64,000 nucleotides of DNA, taken from contig NZ_FCOM02000011.1 in assembly GCF_001544695.2 (NCBI RefSeq), forward strand, positions 144,752-208,751, read 5' to 3'. The stretch is from Caballeronia arvi (GTDB lineage Bacteria > Pseudomonadota > Gammaproteobacteria > Burkholderiales > Burkholderiaceae). Below the pieces are notes generated by a model. The model saw only the letters and a list, made by a program, of their open reading frames with translations. It had not been told where the DNA came from and ran no database searches. Of the stretch, positions 44,596-52,847 are shown one piece after another; position 1 is the stretch's first letter, and every line of letters begins with the position of its first letter. Made by a program: the position numbers and the translations under genes.

Positions 44596-45759
44596 ATGAA
44601 TAACGACATCAAACGAATCGATCCGCGCCGTCCGTTCATCATCACGTCTGATGGACTGAAGCGCATCACGCTCGGCGAAATCGGTAACGGCGTCGTGCTG
44701 AACTTCACGCACGGCGGCCACAAGGAAGCGACCAAGCCGCGCCGCACGACGAAGCCTGCGACGCGCGCGCTGCTCGTCGCGGCGCACACGGATCGCGGCG
44801 CGCTCGACGATCACGCGCGCCAGGCGCTCGCCGCCGCCGCATTGCTCGCGGACGATCAGACCGAAGTCGTGCTGATCGCGTTCGGCGAGTTCAAGGACGA
44901 TGCCGCCGTGCTGGGCGCGGATCGTTATATCGAACTGCCGTCGTTCGATCGACGCAGCTTTGCGCCGGATGAAGAAGTGCGTGCGCTGACGGCATGCGTC
45001 GCGGCCTTCACGCCCGCGCATGTCTTCATGCCCGACAACGCGACGGGCGACGGCGATCTCGGCCGCCGCTATGCCGCACGCGCCGATGCATCGATTGCGA
45101 CGCACGTCGTCGAGCTCGATCATGCGCATGTCGCATCGTATGCGCATGCGGGGCGTGCGGTCGCATCGCGTGCATTGCCCGATGTGGTCCTGATCGCACC
45201 CAATGCCGTCGATGCAAAGCTGCCGTTCGTCGGCGCGGGCGAAGCGATGGAGGCGCAAGACATCGTGCCTGCATCGAAAGCCAGCGCTTATGTGGATCTC
45301 GGCATCGAAGAGATGGACGCGGCGCAAGTGGCGCTGGAGGAAGCGGACTTCATCGTGTCGGCGGGCAATGGTGTGTCCGATATCGCCGCGTTCGAATCGC
45401 TCGCGAGCACATTGGGCGCTGCGATCGGTGCGAGCCGTGTCGCCGTCGACGATGGCAAGTTCACGCGCGACAAGCAGATCGGCGCGACCGGCAAAACCGT
45501 CGAGGCGAGTGTGTATATCGCGTTCGGCATTTCGGGCGCCGTGCAGCATTTGCAGGGCATCAAGGATTGCCGTCACGTGATCGCGGTGAATCTCGACGCC
45601 AGCGCGCCGATTGCCAAGCGCGCGAATCTCACGATCGTCGCGGACACGCAAGAGACGATCAAGGCGTTGTCCGATGCCGCCGCCGCTGCGCGCGCCGCGC
45701 GTGCCAGCGGTGGATCGATCGTGCAGACCGCGCGTGTCGTCGAAGGAGTCGCAGCATGA
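44596..45759 (+). CDS. Electron transfer flavoprotein subunit alpha, dgc-type
   Basis: A 387-residue ETF alpha. The FAD-binding C-terminal domain is clear: 'GRAVASRALPDVVLIAPNA', 'FIVSAGNGVSDIAAFE', 'VDDGKFTRDKQIGATGKTV', 'YIAFGISGAVQHLQGIK', and 'NLDASAPIAKRANLTIVAD'. Compared with housekeeping EtfA it has an N-terminal extension of about 60 residues. It accepts electrons from DgcA. The start at MNNDIKRIDP lies 4 bp after the dgcB stop; the stop overlaps the next gene (ATGA). Confidence 0.92.
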   Translation: MNNDIKRIDPRRPFIITSDGLKRITLGEIGNGVVLNFTHGGHKEATKPRRTTKPATRALLVAAHTDRGALDDHARQALAAAALLADDQTEVVLIAFGEFKDDAAVLGADRYIELPSFDRRSFAPDEEVRALTACVAAFTPAHVFMPDNATGDGDLGRRYAARADASIATHVVELDHAHVASYAHAGRAVASRALPDVVLIAPNAVDAKLPFVGAGEAMEAQDIVPASKASAYVDLGIEEMDAAQVALEEADFIVSAGNGVSDIAAFESLASTLGAAIGASRVAVDDGKFTRDKQIGATGKTVEASVYIAFGISGAVQHLQGIKDCRHVIAVNLDASAPIAKRANLTIVADTQETIKALSDAAAAARAARASGGSIVQTARVVEGVAA

Positions 45760-46514
45760 AGATTGCCGTACTCGTTTCAACCGGGCGTCATCCCGTCAGC
45801 GGCACGGCGCGCTATAGCCGCAACGATGCAGCGGCGCTGACCATCGCCATCGATATCGCAAGGAAGCACGGCGCGCAGCTCGACGTGCTGCATGCGGGCG
45901 ATCCGGCGAATCCGGCGCTCGCGGAATATCTCGCGCTCGGCGCGCCGAAAGTCGAAGTGCTCAATACGCAGGGCGACGCATGCGCGGCGCTGGCGCAACG
46001 GCTCGCGGGCTACCAACTCGTTATGACCGGCACGCGCGCGGAAGGCGCGTTCGACAGCGGCACGCTGCCCTACAAGCTCGCCGATGCGTTGAACGTGCCG
46101 CTCGTTGGCGCGGCCGTCGATGTGAGCGTGACGAAGGAAGGCGTCGAAGTGCGTCAGTTCATGCCGAAGGGCTTGCGCCGCCGCGTGCGCGCGCCGCTGC
46201 CCGCGCTCGTCGCCGTGCATCCGCTCGCCAATGCTGCGCCGCGTTACGCCTATGCGCGCATGCGCGAGGGGCATGTCGCGCCGGTCGCCGCGAACGCGCC
46301 CGCCGACAAGGAAGGCAAGGCCTGGAGCGTCGGCCCGATTACGGCCAAGCCGAAGAAACTCGCTGCACCCGAGAAGCGTTCCGGCCACTCGCGCATGCTG
46401 TCCGCGACGACGACGGAAAGCCGCGGCGGCAGCGTCGTAATTGAAGGGAGTTCCGTCGAAAAAGCACAAGTGATTCTGGCGTATTTGCGCGAGCATCAAC
46501 TCGTCGATTACTGA
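45756..46514 (+). CDS. Electron transfer flavoprotein subunit beta, dgc-type
   Basis: A 252-residue ETF beta. 'MKIAVLVSTGRHPVSGTARY' corresponds to the nucleotide-binding N-terminus, 'LVMTGTRAEGAFDSGTLPY' to the AMP-loop region. The central part is typical, the C-terminus (about 185-250) is divergent. It forms a heterodimer with the preceding alpha subunit. Confidence 0.9.
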   Translation: MKIAVLVSTGRHPVSGTARYSRNDAAALTIAIDIARKHGAQLDVLHAGDPANPALAEYLALGAPKVEVLNTQGDACAALAQRLAGYQLVMTGTRAEGAFDSGTLPYKLADALNVPLVGAAVDVSVTKEGVEVRQFMPKGLRRRVRAPLPALVAVHPLANAAPRYAYARMREGHVAPVAANAPADKEGKAWSVGPITAKPKKLAAPEKRSGHSRMLSATTTESRGGSVVIEGSSVEKAQVILAYLREHQLVDY

Positions 46515-46552
46515 TTTATCGACACACATCGACCCACATACAGGTGCACACG

Positions 46553-47851
46553 ATGAAAGTTTCGGCAGACGTTCGCGCATTGATCGAACGCCGCAAAAAG
46601 GGCCACACGCTCGAGGCGCCGTTCTATACGAGCGACGAAATCCACGCGCTCGACCTCGATGCCATTTTCCGCAAGACCTGGATTCAGGTTGCCATCGAAC
46701 CGGATATTCCCGAACCGGGCGATTACACGACAGTCGAGATCGGCAACGATTCGATCCTGATCGTGCGCGACGACGACATGGAAATCCGCGCCTTCTACAA
46801 CGTGTGCCGGCATCGCGGCGCGCGCCTGTGCAATCAGGAGAAAGGCTCGCTCGGTAATATCGTGTGCCCGTATCACAGCTGGACGTATAACCTTTCCGGC
46901 GATCTGATGTTCGCCGAGCACATGGGCGATCAGTTCGACCGCTGCAAGCACAGCCTGAAGAAAGTGCATGTGCAGAATCTCGCGGGCCTGATCTTCATCT
47001 GCCTCGCCGACGAACCGCCCGCCGATTTCGCCGTGATGCGTGAAGCGATGGAGCCGTATCTCGCGCCGCATGGCCTGAAGGATACGAAGATCGCGGCGAG
47101 CATCGATATCGTCGAGAAGGGCAACTGGAAGCTCACGATGGAGAACAATCGCGAGTGCTATCACTGCGTCGCGAATCATCCCGAGCTGACCATTTCGCTC
47201 TATGAATACGGCTTCGGTTATCAGCGTTCGCCCGCGAACGAAGAAGGCATGGCCGCGTTCGAGAAGACCGTCGAAGAGCGTACGAAGCAATGGGAAGCGA
47301 TGTGCCTGCCGTCCGCCGAGATCGAACGTTTGAGCGATCTCGTGACGGGCTTTCGCACGCAACGCCTGCCGCTCGATCGCGATGGCGAATCGCAGACGCT
47401 CGACGCGAAGGTCGCATCGAAGAAGCTGCTTGGCGGCTTCGAGCAGGCGGACCTGGGCGGCCTGTCGTTCTGGACGCAGCCGAACTCGTGGCATCACTTC
47501 ATGAGCGATCACATCGTGACGTTCTGCGTGCTTCCGCTCGCATCGGGCGAAACGCTCGTGCGCACGAAATGGCTCGTGCACAAGGATGCGCGTGAAGGTA
47601 TCGATTACGACGTCGACAATCTCACGGCCGTGTGGCGCGCGACGAACGATCAGGATCGCACGCTCGTCGAGTATTCGCAGCTCGGCGTAACGAGCAACGC
47701 GTATGAGCCGGGTCCGTATTCGCCGTTCACGGAAGGGCTCGTCGAGAAGTTCTGCGAGTGGTACATCGGGCGTCTTGCCGATTACGCGGATACGCCCGAG
47801 CACGGCGTGGATGCGTCGCACGGCGAGAAAGTCGTTTCCTTCATGCGCTAA
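46553..47851 (+). CDS. gbcA: Glycine betaine monooxygenase, Rieske oxygenase subunit
   Basis: A 432-residue Rieske non-heme iron oxygenase alpha subunit. The Rieske 2Fe-2S ligands are in 'CRHRGARLC' and 'CPYHSWTYN' (C-x-H ... C-x2-H). The mononuclear iron facial triad lies in 'NNRECYHCVANHPEL' and a downstream acidic residue. It hydroxylates a methyl group of glycine betaine to give dimethylglycine and formaldehyde. Start at MKVSADVRAL; a GTG three codons upstream is possible. In many relatives gbcA and gbcB are divergent; here they are in tandem. Confidence 0.95.
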   Translation: MKVSADVRALIERRKKGHTLEAPFYTSDEIHALDLDAIFRKTWIQVAIEPDIPEPGDYTTVEIGNDSILIVRDDDMEIRAFYNVCRHRGARLCNQEKGSLGNIVCPYHSWTYNLSGDLMFAEHMGDQFDRCKHSLKKVHVQNLAGLIFICLADEPPADFAVMREAMEPYLAPHGLKDTKIAASIDIVEKGNWKLTMENNRECYHCVANHPELTISLYEYGFGYQRSPANEEGMAAFEKTVEERTKQWEAMCLPSAEIERLSDLVTGFRTQRLPLDRDGESQTLDAKVASKKLLGGFEQADLGGLSFWTQPNSWHHFMSDHIVTFCVLPLASGETLVRTKWLVHKDAREGIDYDVDNLTAVWRATNDQDRTLVEYSQLGVTSNAYEPGPYSPFTEGLVEKFCEWYIGRLADYADTPEHGVDASHGEKVVSFMR

Positions 47852-47874
47852 AGCCGCTGTAGCAGGAGCAGAAC

Positions 47875-49110
47875 ATGATGCGCGATCAGGCCACGTTCGA
47901 GCCGACCTCAAGCCGTGTCACCCAGCCGCAATTCTGGGGGACGCTGCCCAGGCGCTGGGATTGCGATACCGACGAGACACTCGTCTGTTGTCACGTGCGG
48001 CAAGAAACGCACGACGTAAAGAGCTTTTTCTTCAAGGCGCCCGGCGAACGCACGTTCGCGTTCCAGCCGGGGCAGTTCATCACGCTTGAACTCGATATCG
48101 ACGGCGAGCAGATCAATCGCTGCTACACGATTTCGTCGCCGCCGACGCGTCCGCACACCATCTCCATCACGGTGAAGCGCGTGCCGGGCGGTCCGGTGTC
48201 GAACTGGCTGCACGACAACATGGTCGCGGGCACGACCGTGCGCGTGCTCGGGCCGGCGGGCGAGTTCACATGCGCGCGTCATCCGGCGCGCAAGTATCTG
48301 TTTCTGTCGGCGGGTTCGGGCATCACGCCGCTCATGTCGATGAGCCGCGCGCATCACGAGCTTGGCGACGATGCCGATATCGTCTTCGTGCATAGCGCGC
48401 GCACGCCGGACGACATCATCTTTGCGCGTGAGCTGGATCTGATCGCGTCGAATCACAAGAACTTCCGTACTTCGTTCGTCTGCGAGCGCCTGGGCGCGCG
48501 CACGAACTGGCCGGGCGTGACGGGCTTTCTGACGCTACCGCTGCTGAAGCTGATCGCGCCGGATTTTCTGGAACGCGAAGTCTTTACGTGCGGTCCTGCG
48601 CCGTATATGAAGGCCGTGCGCGATCTGCTCGATCAGGGCGGTTTCGATCGCAAGCAGTATCACGAGGAAAGCTTCTCGTTCGGTGTCGTCGAGGAAGTGG
48701 CCGCGGAACTCACGACCGCGCATGTCGCCGATGCACTCGCCACGCAGACGGATTTCGTCGAAGCGCGTGAAGAAGCGATCGGCTTCGCGCCTGTTGTCGA
48801 TGAGCCTGTGCCTGTCGAGGAGCCGGTTGAAGAGTCCGTGATCGAAACGAAGTTCAAGGTCAACTTCGCGAAGAGCCGGCGCGATATCGAATGCGGCAGC
48901 GGCGAGCACGTACTCGATGCGGCGAAGAAGGCGGGCGTCCGTTTGCCTTCGTCGTGCACGCAGGGCATGTGCGGAACGTGCAAGGTGAAGCTCGTCTCCG
49001 GCGAAGTGAGCATGAATCATGCGGGCGGCATTCGTCAGCGCGAGATCGATCAGGGCATGGTGCTGTTGTGTTGCAGCAAGCCGTTGAGCGACCTCGTCGT
49101 CGACAAATAA
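47875..49110 (+). CDS. gbcB: Glycine betaine monooxygenase reductase subunit
   Basis: A 411-residue reductase: FAD domain of the ferredoxin-NADP reductase type ('FQPGQFITLELDIDGEQINRCYTIS' region, about 65-95), NAD domain ('FLSAGSGITPLMSM', 'TCGPAPYMKAV') and a C-terminal plant-type 2Fe-2S ferredoxin ('CTQGMCGTCKVKLVSGEV', then 'LLCCSKP'). A Glu/Pro/Val-rich linker (about 300-325) joins reductase and ferredoxin. It supplies electrons from NAD(P)H to GbcA. 23 bp after gbcA. Confidence 0.95.
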   Translation: MMRDQATFEPTSSRVTQPQFWGTLPRRWDCDTDETLVCCHVRQETHDVKSFFFKAPGERTFAFQPGQFITLELDIDGEQINRCYTISSPPTRPHTISITVKRVPGGPVSNWLHDNMVAGTTVRVLGPAGEFTCARHPARKYLFLSAGSGITPLMSMSRAHHELGDDADIVFVHSARTPDDIIFARELDLIASNHKNFRTSFVCERLGARTNWPGVTGFLTLPLLKLIAPDFLEREVFTCGPAPYMKAVRDLLDQGGFDRKQYHEESFSFGVVEEVAAELTTAHVADALATQTDFVEAREEAIGFAPVVDEPVPVEEPVEESVIETKFKVNFAKSRRDIECGSGEHVLDAAKKAGVRLPSSCTQGMCGTCKVKLVSGEVSMNHAGGIRQREIDQGMVLLCCSKPLSDLVVDK

Positions 49111-49151
49111 AAATCGAAGGTTCCCCGAATGGGGGAGACAGGCAATGAAGC

Positions 49152-49179
49152 GTCGTTTCTGGACAATTGAGTGTCGGAA
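49152..49179 (+). promoter_or_regulatory. Candidate activator site upstream of the betaine-binding protein (21-nt direct repeat)
   Basis: GTCGTTT at 49152 and GTCGGAA at 49173, 21 nt apart, with CTGGACA between. The porin site at 56856 has the same CTGGACA at the same offset. It ends 72 bp before the start codon at 49252. Confidence 0.62.
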
Positions 49180-49251
49180 AAGTGCGCTACGGGCCAATTC
49201 TGGCTGGTGATTCTGTTCACTACACGGCGTGGGCCGCTAAGGGGAAACTGA

Positions 49252-50106
49252 ATGAAACCGATGAGAAGAATGCTCGTTCTCGGCGCGATGTCTGCCGCCT
49301 TGACCGCGAGCTTTGTGGCGAGCGCCGCTGACAAGCCGACCATCAAGATCGGTTACGTGGAAGGCTGGGACGATAGCGTGGCGACGTCGAACGTTGCTGC
49401 GCGCATCATCGAAAAGAAGCTGGGTTATCCGGTGCAGCTCGTGCCGGTCGCGGCGGGCGTGATGTGGCAGGGCGTCGCGCGCGGCGATCTGGATGCGACG
49501 CTGTCGGCGTGGCTGCCGGTGACGCACGGCGCGTACTGGAACAACTTCAAGTCGAAGGTGCAGGATCTCGGTCCGAACTTCGAGGACGCGAAGATTGGCC
49601 TGATTGTGCCTGAGTATGCGAATGTGTCGAGTCTTTCCGATCTCGAAGCGAAGAAGGCGGAATTCGATTCGCGCATCGTCGGGATCGACGCTGGCGCGGG
49701 TGTGATGCAGAAGACTAGCGAGGCTATCAAGGCTTATAACCTCGACTACAAGTTGCTGCCGAGTTCGGGTTCAGCGATGACGGCGGAACTGGCGCGTTCG
49801 GAAGCGGCGAAGAAGCCGATTATCGTGACGGGCTGGAAGCCGCATTGGATGTTCGCGAAGTACAAGCTGAAGTTTCTGGATGATCCCAAGAAGGTTTTTG
49901 GGGAAGCTGAGCATGTGGATAGCGTCGTGAATCCCGAGCTTGAGAAGAAGGCTCCGCCGGTGGTGGCTTTTTTGAAGAAGTTTCAGTGGAAACCGGGTGA
50001 GATCGATAGCGTGATGCTTGCGACGCAGAATGGGGAGAAGCCGCAGGCTGCGGCAGATGCCTGGATTAGCGCTCACGGGGATCGCGTGGATTCTTGGACT
50101 AAGTAA
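49252..50106 (+). CDS. Glycine betaine ABC transporter substrate-binding protein (OpuAC/ProX type)
   Basis: A 284-residue periplasmic protein with a signal peptide (about 1-25, 'SFVASAADKP'). 'GYVEGWDDSVATSNVAA', 'LSAWLPVTHGAYW' and 'VTGWKPHWMFAKYKLKFL' hold the Trp residues that form the betaine-binding cage in ProX/OpuAC proteins. It has no transporter genes beside it and would work with the ChoVW core. It follows gbcB by 141 bp but has its own candidate activator site. A terminator ends the unit. Confidence 0.92.
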   Translation: MKPMRRMLVLGAMSAALTASFVASAADKPTIKIGYVEGWDDSVATSNVAARIIEKKLGYPVQLVPVAAGVMWQGVARGDLDATLSAWLPVTHGAYWNNFKSKVQDLGPNFEDAKIGLIVPEYANVSSLSDLEAKKAEFDSRIVGIDAGAGVMQKTSEAIKAYNLDYKLLPSSGSAMTAELARSEAAKKPIIVTGWKPHWMFAKYKLKFLDDPKKVFGEAEHVDSVVNPELEKKAPPVVAFLKKFQWKPGEIDSVMLATQNGEKPQAAADAWISAHGDRVDSWTK

Positions 50107-50132
50107 GGGTTTTTTTGCGTTGGGCAACGCTG

Positions 50133-50169
50133 GCACCGTGGGGGATTTGTCCTTGCGGTGCTTTTTTTT
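50133..50169 (+). terminator. Rho-independent terminator of the gbc/binding-protein unit
   Basis: GCACCG (50133-50138) pairs with CGGTGC (50156-50161), with inner GGA/TCC pairing, followed by eight T. Confidence 0.8.
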
Positions 50170-50200
50170 GTTTTGTTTGTGCTTCTATGGAATCCTGAAT

Positions 50201-50400
50201 TCGTGTTGGTCTATTAGCGTTGCCCCTCCCCGGGGCGGGGGTAACTTTCTTTGCTGCTGCAAAGAAAGTCACCAAAGAAAGCAGCTTTTCCCATCCAAAG
50301 TGCCTCACGCCGGCCGCGGCACAGGCGATTGGCTGAATGGAACCCGGAGTAGCGAGTGTTCCCGCAAAACTCGCGGGGCGTGGATCGCGCACGGTCTGAC
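50201..50400 (-). repeat. Intergenic repeat element, copy B
   Basis: Inverted copy of the element at 50526-50803. The core hairpin is ACTTTCTTTGC-TGCT-GCAAAGAAAGT preceded by GCCCCTCCCCGGGGCGGGGG. Copies B and C form a long imperfect inverted repeat around a ~125-bp spacer. Confidence 0.85.
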
Positions 50401-50525
50401 AAGCTAGTACCCAAAGGCCGCCGGTTCAGCACGAAATAGCTTCGGCACAGCGCTACGCGCTGCCGCGGGGCCTGCAAGGGAAACCAACTAGGAACGAATG
50501 CAGTGAGATAGAGGCGAGCAAACCC

Positions 50526-50803
50526 GATTGACCGGACGGCCGCGAAGCGGGCTGGAGCTTGCAAGGGCTGCGCCAGCGCCCTAAGCGCCGCGATGTATCA
50601 GACCGTGCGCGATCCAAGCCCGGTGAGACCTTCGAGGGCACTCGCTACTCCGGGGTCCATTAGGTCAATCGCCTGTGCCGCGGCCGGCGTGAAGTGCTTA
50701 GGCTGGGGAAAGCTGCTTTCTTTGGTGACTTTCTTTGCAGCAGCAAAGAAAGTTACCCCCGCCCCGGGGAGGGGCAACGCTAATAAACCGACACGAAAAC
50801 GGG
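50526..50803 (+). repeat. Intergenic repeat element, copy C
   Basis: Same orientation as copy A and similar over about 275 bp, including the segments GTGCGCGATCCAAGCC, GAGGGCACTCGCTAC and CGCCTGTGCCGCGGCCGGC. Its hairpin loop is the short AGCA form. It ends just before the purU stop codon, so it lies between two convergent genes. Confidence 0.85.
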
Positions 50804-50812
50804 ATTCAACGC

Positions 50813-51688
50813 TCAACGCAATACGACAGTCCTTTCCCCATTAATAAAAACCCGCCGCTCGACAAAAGCCTTAACCGCGCGCGCAAGCGTAATGCACTCC
50901 ACATCCCGCCCGGTAGCCAGCAACCGCTCCGGACTATAAGAATGGTCGACCCGTTCAACTTCCTGCTCGATAATCGGCCCTTCATCAAGATCATCAGTCA
51001 CGAAATGCGCCGTCGCACCAATCAGCTTGACCCCGCGCGTATGCGCCTGATGATAAGGCTTCGCCCCCTTGAACCCCGGCAAGAACGAATGATGAATATT
51101 GATCGCGCGCCCCGCGAGCTTGCGGCTCGTTTCACCCGAAAGAATCTGCATATAGCGCGCAAGCACCATCAACTCCGCCCCCGACGTCTCGAACAAATCG
51201 AGCAAACGCGCTTCCTGCTGCGCCTTGGTATCGGCGGTGATCGGCAGATGATGAAACGGCAAGCCATGCTGCTCGGCCAGCGGCGCGAAATCCGGATGAT
51301 TCGACCCGATGCCGACGATATCCATCTTCAGCTCGCCCATGCGCCAGCGGAACAGCAGATCGGCGAGACAGTGCTCCAGCTTCGACACCATGATGAGCAC
51401 CTTCGGCCGCACAGCGAGATCGTGCATCGCCCAGGTCATCGCGAAACGCTCCGCGATGGGCTCGAATTCGCGCTTCAGCATCGCCAGATCGAGCGCTTGT
51501 TCAACCGAAGCACCATGAAACACACAGCGCACGAAAAAGCGCTCGCTCAGATCGTCGTCGAAGACGGTGAATTCGTCGATATAGCCGTGATGCCGCTCCA
51601 GAAACCCGACAATGGCAGCGACCTGCCCCGCCGCGCTCGGGCACGAAACGGTAAGCACCAGTTGATCAAAGCGGGAATCGGCGGCCAT
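50813..51688 (-). CDS. purU: Formyltetrahydrofolate deformylase
   Basis: A 291-residue PurU: N-terminal ACT domain (about 8-80, 'LTVSCPSAAGQVAAIVGFL') and C-terminal formyltransferase fold with the catalytic Asn/His/Asp set in 'INIHHSFLPGFKGAKPY' and 'THFVTDDLDEGPII'-like sequence ('TAHFVTDDLDEGPII'). It hydrolyses 10-formyl-THF to formate and THF. In betaine catabolism this recycles THF loaded with C1 units by sarcosine oxidase. Start at MAADSRFDQL. Confidence 0.95.
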   Translation of the reverse strand: MAADSRFDQLVLTVSCPSAAGQVAAIVGFLERHHGYIDEFTVFDDDLSERFFVRCVFHGASVEQALDLAMLKREFEPIAERFAMTWAMHDLAVRPKVLIMVSKLEHCLADLLFRWRMGELKMDIVGIGSNHPDFAPLAEQHGLPFHHLPITADTKAQQEARLLDLFETSGAELMVLARYMQILSGETSRKLAGRAINIHHSFLPGFKGAKPYHQAHTRGVKLIGATAHFVTDDLDEGPIIEQEVERVDHSYSPERLLATGRDVECITLARAVKAFVERRVFINGERTVVLR

Positions 51689-51807
51689 GCGTGCTCCACA
51701 TTCGAATGGTTGCAGCGCCGCGAAATGCGGCAAGCGTACGCGCTAGTAAAGCAAACGCGCGTGCTCTCCGTATAGAAGCGAACCGCCGCGCCGATAGTAC
51801 GAAAACG

Positions 51808-52719
51808 TCAGCCGACCACCTCGCATTCGTCCAGCAGCCACTCGCTGAACGCGCGCACCGCCGCCGACGGCTCGCGCGGCGTGACCAGAACATAGCCGCG
51901 ATCGGTGATGAGCGGGGTATCGCAAAGCGCGACGAGCTGGCCCGTCGCGATCAGTTCATCGACGAGCGGCGCCCAGCCGAGCGCCACGCCCTGTCCCATC
52001 ACCGCCGCATGCGCGACCAGCGCGTAACTGTTGAACGTGAAGCCGCCATGCGTGGGCGGCGCGGCCAGGCCGTGCGCCTCGAACCAGCCGCTCCACGAAA
52101 GCCAGCGCTCCGGAAACGTCGGCTCGAGATGCAGCAGCGGCAGCGAGAGAAGATCGGCGGGCGAAACAGGCCCGCTTCTGCCCGCGACGAGCGCCGGGCT
52201 GCACACCGGCATCACGCGTTCAGGCAGCAGCTTGACCGCGCTTTTCGCGCCCCAGTCGGTGCGTGGCTCACCGAACGCGATGAGCACGTCCGCATGATCG
52301 CCCGATGCGCTCGGCAGGCTCTGCGACGTGATGATCTTCACATCGACATCGGGCATCAGCGCCTTGAATTGCTGCAGGCGCGGCATCAGCCAGTATGTGG
52401 CGAAGCCGAAGTCCGTCGACAGCGTGAGCGTGCGCTGCGCGTGACGCGAACGGATATCGGCGGTGGCGGCGCGGATCACGTCGAGGCCCTGACGCACCGC
52501 ATCGAAAAGACGCGCGCCGTCTTCCGTCAGCGTGACGCCGCGATGCCCGCGCTCGAACAGCGCCGCACCCAGCGATTCCTCCAGTTGCACGACCCGCTGG
52601 CTCACGGCGGGCTGCGTCGAGCCGAGCTCGCGCGCCGCAGCCGTGAAGCTCGCGAGACGCGCGGCGGATTCGAACATCAGTAACGCCTGCATCGGCGGCA
52701 GACGGTCCGGCCGCGGCAT
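51808..52719 (-). CDS. LysR family regulator, choline-sulfate utilisation type
   Basis: A 303-residue LysR/GcvA-like regulator. The winged HTH includes 'MQALLMFESAARLASFTAAARELGSTQPAVSQRVVQLEE' positions about 10-48; the effector domain starts with 'LTLSTDFGFATYWLMPRLQQF'. It is divergent from betC, the arrangement of the known choline-sulfate regulators next to betC in Proteobacteria. The effector is probably choline sulfate or choline. Confidence 0.9.
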   Translation of the reverse strand: MPRPDRLPPMQALLMFESAARLASFTAAARELGSTQPAVSQRVVQLEESLGAALFERGHRGVTLTEDGARLFDAVRQGLDVIRAATADIRSRHAQRTLTLSTDFGFATYWLMPRLQQFKALMPDVDVKIITSQSLPSASGDHADVLIAFGEPRTDWGAKSAVKLLPERVMPVCSPALVAGRSGPVSPADLLSLPLLHLEPTFPERWLSWSGWFEAHGLAAPPTHGGFTFNSYALVAHAAVMGQGVALGWAPLVDELIATGQLVALCDTPLITDRGYVLVTPREPSAAVRAFSEWLLDECEVVG

Positions 52720-52767
52720 AACTCCCCCTTATGAACGCATAACGTTTTGCTGTCTTCACAGACGCGA

Positions 52768-52780
52768 ATTGAACGGCAAT
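52768..52780. promoter_or_regulatory. BetI-box-like sequence upstream of betC
   Basis: ATTGAACGGCAAT differs from the betIBA operator ATTGAACGGTCAAT only by lack of one T. It lies 67 bp before the betC start codon and 48 bp from the divergent LysR gene. It may link betC to choline control, or be a LysR site by coincidence. Confidence 0.35.
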
Positions 52781-52847
52781 AGTGATGTTCAACGCTCGTC
52801 GAAACATTCGAGCCGGTTTATTTCGATTCTATGCGAGGCACGCTTTC

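Noticed and set aside
50401..50525. Possible small gene between repeat copies B and C
   Set aside because: Frames here are short, lack a ribosome binding site and fall within repeat-related sequence.
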